A DNA stretch of 19,927 nt from an uncultured Eubacterium sp. (GTDB lineage Bacteria; Bacillota; Clostridia; Oscillospirales; Acutalibacteraceae), in assembly GCA_905233805.1 (NCBI GenBank), contig CAJOER010000059.1, positions 1-19,927 of the forward strand. Direction: 5' to 3'. A program made the position numbers and the translations under genes. The notes beneath the pieces are model-generated. The model made no database searches, had not been told where the DNA came from, and saw nothing but the letters and a program-made list of their open reading frames with translations. Below, piece by piece: positions 14,537-19,927 of this stretch. How positions within the stretch are numbered: the stretch's first letter is position 1; every line of letters starts with the position of its first letter.

Positions 14537-14971
14537 TTATTTCAGATAATCGTTGATGTCCTCGTCGTTAAGGGTGTGGATATTGTTCTTTGCGAGGGTT
14601 GCTTCAGCCTGCTCCTGGTCGTCTACCCTGAGAACAACGTAAGCGTTGCCCTGAACCGCGCCGGTGAAGGCGTAAACGTATTCAACGTTTATGTCAGCCG
14701 ACTTAAGGATACTGAGAATATCGTTAAGCGCGCCGGCTTTGTCGTTCATCTTTACTGCGATAACGGGAGTCTCGCGTACTATAGTCTGCTCGTCGAGGGC
14801 TGCCTTCGTCTTTTCAATATCGGAAACGATAACTCTTAAAATTCCGAAATCCTTAGTGTCAGCCACACTGAGAGCGCGGATATTTACGCCTGCGCCCGTA
14901 ATAGCCGCAACAGCGTCGCAAAGCTTGCCGGGTACGTTTTCAAGAAATGCAGATAATTGTGTAATAGCCAT
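14537..14971 (-). CDS. Tandem ACT-domain protein
   Basis: A 144-residue protein made of two ACT domains (about 2-66 and 68-140). The first begins ITQLSAFLENVPGKLCDAVAAI and the second PVIAVKMNDKAGALNDILSIL; both show the ACT pattern with Gly/Ala between strand 1 and helix 1. ACT domains bind small ligands, usually amino acids, and control metabolic enzymes. Stand-alone tandem-ACT proteins are often found next to phenylacetate-CoA ligase and indolepyruvate oxidoreductase genes, as here, so an aromatic amino acid or aryl acid is a plausible ligand. It lies 12 bp after paaK with a good AGGAGG-like site, and the terminator follows, so it is the last gene of the operon. Confidence 0.93.
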   Translation of the reverse strand: MAITQLSAFLENVPGKLCDAVAAITGAGVNIRALSVADTKDFGILRVIVSDIEKTKAALDEQTIVRETPVIAVKMNDKAGALNDILSILKSADINVEYVYAFTGAVQGNAYVVLRVDDQEQAEATLAKNNIHTLNDEDINDYLK

Positions 14972-14983
14972 ACTTATTCCTCC

Positions 14984-16291
14984 TTAGTGTAACTTACGCT
15001 TGTCAATAACTCTGACCGCTTTACCCTCGGAGCGCTCGATTGACTTCGGCGCAACAAGGTGGATTTTCGGGTTAATACCGAGCATTGCGCGCATAGCAAG
15101 CGCAAGACTCTTTTCGCTCGTCTGCATTTCCGATACCTTATCGGAGAACTTCTCGGGCGAGCATTCAACGTAGATATCAAAGGTGTCCGTATTATTTACA
15201 CGGTCAACAACAATCTGGTAGTTCGGCGTATAGCCTTCCTTAAGAAGAACCGTTTCAATCTGGCTCGGGAATACGTTAACGCCGCGGATAATCATCATAT
15301 CGTCGCTTCTGCCGAGCGGTTTCGTCATTCTAATAAGAGTTCTTCCGCATGAGCAGGGCTTACGCGTTAAGATACAGATATCCTTTGTTCTGTAACGGAT
15401 GAGCGGGAAGCCCTCTTTATCAAGAGCAGTGAAAACGAGTTCGCCTTTTGAACCTTCGGGGAGAACCTCGCCAGTGTCGGGGTCGATAATTTCAGCATAG
15501 AAATGGTCCTCGTTTATATGCATACCCTTCTGCTCCTCGCACTCGAAAGCAACGCCGGGGCCTGAAGTTTCGGTAAGGCCGTAAATATCGTAAGCCTTGA
15601 TACCGAGGCTCTTTTCAATTTCCTGACGCATTTCTTCAGTCCAGGGTTCGGCGCCGAAGATACCCGCCTTGAGTTTGTTGTCCTCAGGCTTGTATCCGTG
15701 TTCCGCAAGCGATTCGCCGATATACGCTGCATAAGACGGCGTACAGCAGAGAATAGTTGCGCCTAAATCCATCATGAACTGAATCTGTCTGTCGGTATTA
15801 CCCGACGACATGGGAAGCGTCATACAGCCTACCTTATGCGAGCCGCCGTTGAGTCCGGGGCCGCCCGTGAATAAGCCGTAGCCGTAGCATACCTGACATA
15901 CGTCCTCGTTTGTACCGCCTGCCGCAACGATAGCTCTTGCACAGCACTCTTCCCAGAGGTCGATATCCTTCTGGGTATAAAAAGCAACTACGCGCTTACC
16001 TGTCGTACCTGAGGTTGACTGGATACGAACTATATTTTTCAAGTCGGTACCGAGAAGTCCGTAAGGATACGCCTCTCTCAAATCGTCTTTTGAAAGGAAC
16101 GGAAGCTTGCTGATATCGTCAAGCGACTTGATATCCTCAGGCTTTACGCCTTTCTTGTCCATAAGGTTGCGGTAATAAGGCACGTTTTCGTAAACGTTTT
16201 TAACCTGCTTAATAAGCTTTTCGCTCTGGAGCGCCTTAATCTGCTCAACCGGCATGGTTTCAATTTCGGGATTAAAATAGTTTTTGCCCAT
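14984..16291 (-). CDS. paaK: Phenylacetate-CoA ligase (aryl-acid AMP-forming CoA ligase)
   Basis: A 435-residue ANL-superfamily enzyme of normal PaaK length. It joins phenylacetate or a related aryl-acid to CoA using ATP via an acyl-adenylate. Seen: ATP-binding loop STSGTTGKR (92-100), YGLTETSGPG motif, the hinge region FPLIRYRTKDI, and the C-terminal signature GRSDDMMIIRGVNVFPSQIE. A CxC motif (RKPCSCGRT) lies before it, as in other PaaK proteins. ATG 16291 is preceded by AAAGGAGG. It sits after iorAB and before the ACT gene. In such clusters the ligase can activate aryl acids or, running in reverse, make ATP from aryl-acetyl-CoA made by IorAB; the direction cannot be read from the sequence. 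Confidence 0.95.
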   Translation of the reverse strand: MGKNYFNPEIETMPVEQIKALQSEKLIKQVKNVYENVPYYRNLMDKKGVKPEDIKSLDDISKLPFLSKDDLREAYPYGLLGTDLKNIVRIQSTSGTTGKRVVAFYTQKDIDLWEECCARAIVAAGGTNEDVCQVCYGYGLFTGGPGLNGGSHKVGCMTLPMSSGNTDRQIQFMMDLGATILCCTPSYAAYIGESLAEHGYKPEDNKLKAGIFGAEPWTEEMRQEIEKSLGIKAYDIYGLTETSGPGVAFECEEQKGMHINEDHFYAEIIDPDTGEVLPEGSKGELVFTALDKEGFPLIRYRTKDICILTRKPCSCGRTLIRMTKPLGRSDDMMIIRGVNVFPSQIETVLLKEGYTPNYQIVVDRVNNTDTFDIYVECSPEKFSDKVSEMQTSEKSLALAMRAMLGINPKIHLVAPKSIERSEGKAVRVIDKRKLH

Positions 16292-16322
16292 GATTTCCTC
16301 CTTTATGTAAATTTGTTATAGC

Positions 16323-16854
16323 CTATGATTCTCTTGCGAGTTTAAACGCTTTTTTGTTAAGTTCAATAAATCTTTCGGGTACGCATTTTTCAAGCGCGTC
16401 GAGCCACTGCTCTTCGGTAAAGTCAAACTTCTTTGAAAGTTTGCCCATAAGCGCGATATTTACCGCCTTTGAGGAGCCTGCCTCGTTTGCTATTGCAAGC
16501 GCGTCGAACGCGTCAACCTGCGCTCCCGAGTTTTCCATTTTTTCAAGTAAATTCTGCGGATATTCAGCCGCGCCCGTGATTACGACCGCCCGGCTTTAAA
16601 AATCCAACGTATCTTGCCGCCTCCAAAAGTTCAAAGGACACGATATAATCCGCCTCGCCCTTATCAATTACGGGGGAGTAAACCTTATCGCCGAAGCGTA
16701 CGTAAGTTACAACGGAGCCGCCGCGCTGGCTCATTCCGTGTACTTCTGATACCTTTACGTCGTAGCCTGCGGAAAGAAGAATCTGACCGAGCAGCTTACT
16801 CGCAAGAAGCGAGCCCTGACCGCCTACGCCGACTATCATAATATTCTTAGTCAC
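16323..16854 (-). pseudogene. iorB: Indolepyruvate oxidoreductase beta subunit, broken by internal deletion and frameshift
   Basis: Two fragments of one gene in different frames. The first starts at GTG 16854, with a GGGAGGG site 7 bases upstream, and reads TKNIMIVGVGGQGSLLASK and so on to RYVGFLKPGG (90 residues, ending at base 16585). The second resumes at 16583 as VITGAAEYPQNLLEKMENSG and runs to the TGA at 16323 (86 residues). Intact IorB proteins carry about 14 more residues between FLKPGG and VITGAAEYP, so about 40 bases are missing and the frame is shifted by one. Without correction the first frame ends as RNHGRG and stops at about 16564. The beta subunit is needed with IorA for ferredoxin-linked oxidation of aryl-pyruvates. 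Either the strain lost the activity or the assembly is wrong here. Confidence 0.85.
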
Positions 16855-16867
16855 AGTCAATCCCTCC

Positions 16868-18586
16868 CTATTCAAACGCGTCGAACGCGCAAAGCTGTTT
16901 ACATACTCCGCAGCCCGTGCAAAGCGTATTGTCAACGTGAGCCTTGCCGTCCTTAAAGCTGATTGACGGACAGCCGAGCCTCATACAGGATTTACAGCCG
17001 CGGCATTTATCCTCGTTCACTTTAAGCGGAGCGTTGGTTTTTACGTATTTAAGAAGAACGCAGGGACGGCGTGAAATAATTACGGACGGCTCGTTTGCCG
17101 CAAGCTCCTCCTTAACCGCCGCGTCCATAGCTTTAAGGTCATACGGGTCAACAACTCTTACGCGGTTGAAGCCCATTGATTTGCAAAGCGCTTCAAGGTC
17201 TATTTTGCCCGCGGGGTCGCCTTTGATATTATATCCCGTAGTCGGGTTCTGCTGATGTCCCGTCATACCCGTGATTGAATTATCGAGAATAATTACGGTT
17301 GAATTGCTCTGATTATACGCGATATTTGCAAGTCCCGTCATACCCGAGTGCATAAAGGTCGAGTCGCCGATAACCGCCACGGTGTTCTTTTCGCCCTCTT
17401 CGCCGAGAGCCTTGTTAAAGCCGTGAAGTCCCGAAACTGAAGCGCCCATACAGAGCGTCATATGCATAGCCGAAAGCGGAGCAACCGCGCCGAGGGTATA
17501 ACAGCCGATATCGCCTATTACCGTGCACTTGTTTTTATTAAGCGTGTAGAACACTCCTCTGTGCGGACAGCCCGAGCACATTGCAGGCGGTCTCATCGGG
17601 AGAGCTTCGTCAAACTTACAGGTTTCTTTTTTCGGTAAGCCGAGCTTTTCGGCAATTAAATTCTGTGAAAATTCGCCGCAAATGGGAAGAACGTCTTTGC
17701 CCGTAACGTCAAGGCCGAGCGCCTTGCAGTGATTTTCAATAATCGGGTCAAGTTCTTCAACAACATAAAGCTTTTTAACCGTCTTTGCAAAGTCGAGAAT
17801 AAGCTTTACGGGAAGAGGATTTACCATACCGAGTTTAAGCACCTTCGCGTCTTCGCCGAATACCTCTTTAACGTAAAGATAACTCGTGCTCGACGTGATA
17901 ATGCCGATGTCGCCGCTGCCTTCAATGCGGTTGATACCGCTTGTTTCGGCGTAATCGGTAAGTTTTGCCGTTCTCTCTTCAACGAGGGGATGACGCCTGA
18001 TTGCGTTACCCGGCATCATAACGTATTTTGATATTTCCTTTGCGTAGGGCTTTGAAACTTCCTTTCTCTCGCCCTTTTCAACGAGGCTCTGGCAGTGCGA
18101 TACCCTCGTGCACATTTTAACTATAACGGGGGTGTCGTACTCTTCGGAAAGTTCAAACGCAAGCTTTGTAAATTCAAGCGCCTCGGCTGAATCGCAGGGC
18201 TCGAGCATCGGAACCTTTGAGGCGATTGCATGGTGGCGCGAGTCCTGCTCATTCTGGGAGGAATGCATACCCGCGTCGTCGGCAACGCCGATTACCATAC
18301 CCGCGTTTACGCCCGTATATGAGGCGGTGTAAAGCGGGTCGGCGGCAACGTTGAGTCCTACGTGCTTCATTCCGCAAAAGCTTCTTTTGCCCGCCATAGC
18401 CGCACCGAAAGCAACTTCCATTGCGACCTTCTCGTTAGGCGCCCACTCGCAGTAAATTTCATCATATTTTGCAGCCTCCTCGGTAATCTCCGTCGAGGGA
18501 GTTCCGGGATAGCTTGACGCTACGCTGCAGCCCGCTTCATACAGACCTCTTGCGAACGCCTTATTACCAAGCATTAATTCTTTCAT
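16868..18586 (-). CDS. iorA: Indolepyruvate:ferredoxin oxidoreductase alpha subunit
   Basis: A 572-residue thiamine-diphosphate enzyme subunit that oxidatively decarboxylates indole-, phenyl- or hydroxyphenyl-pyruvate to the aryl-acetyl-CoA and reduces ferredoxin. The N-terminal pyrimidine-binding part starts MLGNKAFARGLYEAG with SSYPGTPSTEI. The ThDP motif runs from GDSTFMHSG (407-415) to Asn436 in ILDN. CSGCPHRG (337-344) is typical of the family. The C-terminus has two 4Fe-4S motifs: C528, C531, C534, C539 and C556, C559, C562, C566, the last followed by Ala rather than Pro. Length is normal. It lies 61 bp after the acyl-CoA synthetase with no hairpin between, and 13 bp before iorB, so all are probably cotranscribed. 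Confidence 0.97.
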   Translation of the reverse strand: MKELMLGNKAFARGLYEAGCSVASSYPGTPSTEITEEAAKYDEIYCEWAPNEKVAMEVAFGAAMAGKRSFCGMKHVGLNVAADPLYTASYTGVNAGMVIGVADDAGMHSSQNEQDSRHHAIASKVPMLEPCDSAEALEFTKLAFELSEEYDTPVIVKMCTRVSHCQSLVEKGERKEVSKPYAKEISKYVMMPGNAIRRHPLVEERTAKLTDYAETSGINRIEGSGDIGIITSSTSYLYVKEVFGEDAKVLKLGMVNPLPVKLILDFAKTVKKLYVVEELDPIIENHCKALGLDVTGKDVLPICGEFSQNLIAEKLGLPKKETCKFDEALPMRPPAMCSGCPHRGVFYTLNKNKCTVIGDIGCYTLGAVAPLSAMHMTLCMGASVSGLHGFNKALGEEGEKNTVAVIGDSTFMHSGMTGLANIAYNQSNSTVIILDNSITGMTGHQQNPTTGYNIKGDPAGKIDLEALCKSMGFNRVRVVDPYDLKAMDAAVKEELAANEPSVIISRRPCVLLKYVKTNAPLKVNEDKCRGCKSCMRLGCPSISFKDGKAHVDNTLCTGCGVCKQLCAFDAFE

Positions 18587-18647
18587 AACCGTTTTCCTTT
18601 GTTAGATTGCTGATATTGTAATTATCTTAAATTAAATAAATATTAAA

Positions 18648-19927
18648 TCAGGATTCATTTTCCTTGGCTACAAGATTGTCAACACAGTATCTCTTACGGA
18701 GCACGGGCTTTTCAATCTTACCCGTCGGATTCCTCGGAATATCCGCAAAGATAATCTTTCTCGGTCTCTTATATCTTGCGATTTTATAGCAAAATTCGTT
18801 GACCTCGTCCTCAGTGAGGGTGTAACCGTCCTTGACCTCGATAATCGCGGCTGAAATTTCGCCGAGTCTGTGGTCGGGCATACCGATTACGGCAACGTCC
18901 TTAATCTGTTCCATCTGTCTTAAAAAGTCCTCAATCTGTACGGGGTAGATATTCTCGCCGCCGCTGATGATTACGTCCTTTTTACGGTCAACAAGGAAGA
19001 TAAAGCCGTCCTCGTCCTGCTTTGCCATATCGCCCGTAAAGAGCCAGCCGTCCTTAAGACACTCTGCGGTCGCCTCTTCGTTTCTGTAATAACAGGTCAT
19101 AACGCCGGGGCCTTTTACGCAAAGCTCACCGATTTCGCCCTGCTTAACCTCGTTACCGTCGGGGTCAACTATCTTGGTTTCCCAGCCGTAGCCTGCAATA
19201 CCGATAGCGCCTACCTTGTCAATATTCTCAACGCCGAGGTGAACGCAGCCGGGGCCGATTGACTCGGAAAGTCCGTAGTTTGTATCGTAATCGTGCTTCG
19301 GGAATACCTTCTTCCAGCGCTTGATAAGGCTGGGCGGTACGGGCTGCGCGCCGATATGCATAAGGCGCCAGCAGGATAAATCGTATTTACTGAGGTCGAT
19401 TTTTCCGCTGTCTATATCGTCGAGGATATCCTGCGCCCACGGAACGAGGAGCCATACGATAGTACAGCGCTCGTTATTTACCGCCTGAATTACGTATTCG
19501 GGCTTAGTTCCTTTAAGAAGAACCGCCTTGCCTCCCGATATGAGGGAGCCGAACCAGTGCATCTTTGCGCCCGTGTGATAAAGGGGCGGAATACAGAGGA
19601 ATACGTCGTCGTGAGTCTGGCCGTGGTGAGCCTGCTCAACCTTGGCGGAATGGGAAAGGCTCTCGTGATTATGAAGTATAGCCTTCGGGAAGCCGGTAGT
19701 TCCCGAGGAGAAATAGATAGCGGCGTTGTCGCTCTCTTTAAGTTCAATATTCGGGTTACGGCTCGACATATCCGCAGTAAGTTCAATATAGTTTTCCGCA
19801 AAGCTCGGGCAGGTACCCTCACCCGCATAGATAAGCATACATTTTTTTGAAAGCTTATCCGCGATAGGCTCGAGCCTTCCGATAAAAGCGGAGCCGAAAA
19901 CCATAACGTCAACCTCGGCGAGGTCGG
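18648..19927 (-). CDS. AMP-forming acyl/aryl-CoA synthetase, N-terminus beyond the window
   Basis: An ANL-superfamily ligase, class I fatty-acid or aryl-CoA synthetase type. The frame is open to the window edge, 8 codons upstream of the first visible Met (19904), so that Met is internal and probably about 100 N-terminal residues are missing. Seen: P-loop YFSSGTTGFPKAILHNH, YGLSESIGPGC, GEIGELCVKGPGVM, the GWLFTGDMAKQDEDGF motif, hinge VDRKKDVIISGGENIYP and the catalytic-lysine tail NPTGKIEK. The acyl substrate cannot be told from motifs. Upstream position in an iorAB-paaK-ACT operon suggests an aryl or branched acid. Confidence 0.93.
   Translation of the reverse strand, partial: DLAEVDVMVFGSAFIGRLEPIADKLSKKCMLIYAGEGTCPSFAENYIELTADMSSRNPNIELKESDNAAIYFSSGTTGFPKAILHNHESLSHSAKVEQAHHGQTHDDVFLCIPPLYHTGAKMHWFGSLISGGKAVLLKGTKPEYVIQAVNNERCTIVWLLVPWAQDILDDIDSGKIDLSKYDLSCWRLMHIGAQPVPPSLIKRWKKVFPKHDYDTNYGLSESIGPGCVHLGVENIDKVGAIGIAGYGWETKIVDPDGNEVKQGEIGELCVKGPGVMTCYYRNEEATAECLKDGWLFTGDMAKQDEDGFIFLVDRKKDVIISGGENIYPVQIEDFLRQMEQIKDVAVIGMPDHRLGEISAAIIEVKDGYTLTEDEVNEFCYKIARYKRPRKIIFADIPRNPTGKIEKPVLRKRYCVDNLVAKENES

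Noticed and set aside
16323..16538. 71-residue open frame as an independent small gene
   Set aside because: It is the C-terminal part of IorB in the shifted frame. Homology continues upstream of its Met to 16583, and no ribosome site precedes that Met.
16564..16935. Open frame starting at ATG 16935 as a separate 123-residue gene
   Set aside because: Its first 27 residues are an off-frame reading of the iorA 3' end. The true start is GTG 16854 of iorB, and its C-terminal end is a frameshift product.
19557..19850. Plus-strand open frame inside the acyl-CoA synthetase gene
   Set aside because: Antisense to strong ligase motifs, without a ribosome site or domain.

Overview
The window reads as chromosome of a strictly anaerobic Firmicute of the class Clostridia, probably Oscillospiraceae/Ruminococcaceae-like and possibly from a gut or rumen. 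Evidence: a glycyl-radical ribonucleotide reductase, rubrerythrin-based peroxide defence, ferredoxin-linked indolepyruvate oxidoreductase, strong AGGAGG ribosome sites, near-consensus sigma-A promoters (TTGACA-17-TATACT) and U-rich intrinsic terminators. No tRNA, rRNA, CRISPR array, transposase or phage gene was seen. The genus is inference; no marker gene fixes it.

Layout. (1) 1-1188 (+): C-terminal two thirds of anaerobic NrdD with a fused CxxC redoxin domain. (2) 1170-2143 (-): a DUF2975 membrane protein and a small Cro/C1-type regulator in one operon. The control region (2144-2293) is shared with a divergent thioredoxin-reductase-like gene and carries two copies of a 17-bp palindrome. (3) 2294-3253 (+): trxB-like gene whose last helix is replaced by one arm of a 40-bp inverted repeat; the other arm is the 3' end of the convergent gene. 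(4) 3306-5551 (-): a two-gene operon of a stand-alone ryanodine-receptor (RyR) domain protein and a membrane protein with two Rossmann/RCK-like domains and a degenerate RyR-like tail. This is the least explained and most interesting system here. (5) 5652-6727 (-): flavin reductase-like flavoprotein and rubrerythrin, an O2/peroxide defence operon. (6) 6777-14323 (-): two tandem secreted CotH-kinase-family proteins with duplicated promoters and upstream repeats but unrelated C-terminal halves. (7) 14537-19927 (-): an apparent operon of acyl-CoA synthetase (cut by the window edge), iorA, iorB (broken), paaK and a tandem-ACT protein. This fits oxidation of aryl-pyruvates from aromatic amino acids to aryl-acetyl-CoA with ferredoxin reduction.

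The unusual features are the RyR pair, the inverted duplication that rewrote the trxB C-terminus, the palindromes around the DUF2975 promoter, the tandem CotH genes with repeats about 101 bp apart around each promoter, and the deletion-frameshift in iorB. Three genes (trxB, iorB, the shorter cotH) have each lost a short conserved segment. Whether this is gene decay or an assembly problem cannot be decided from the sequence alone.
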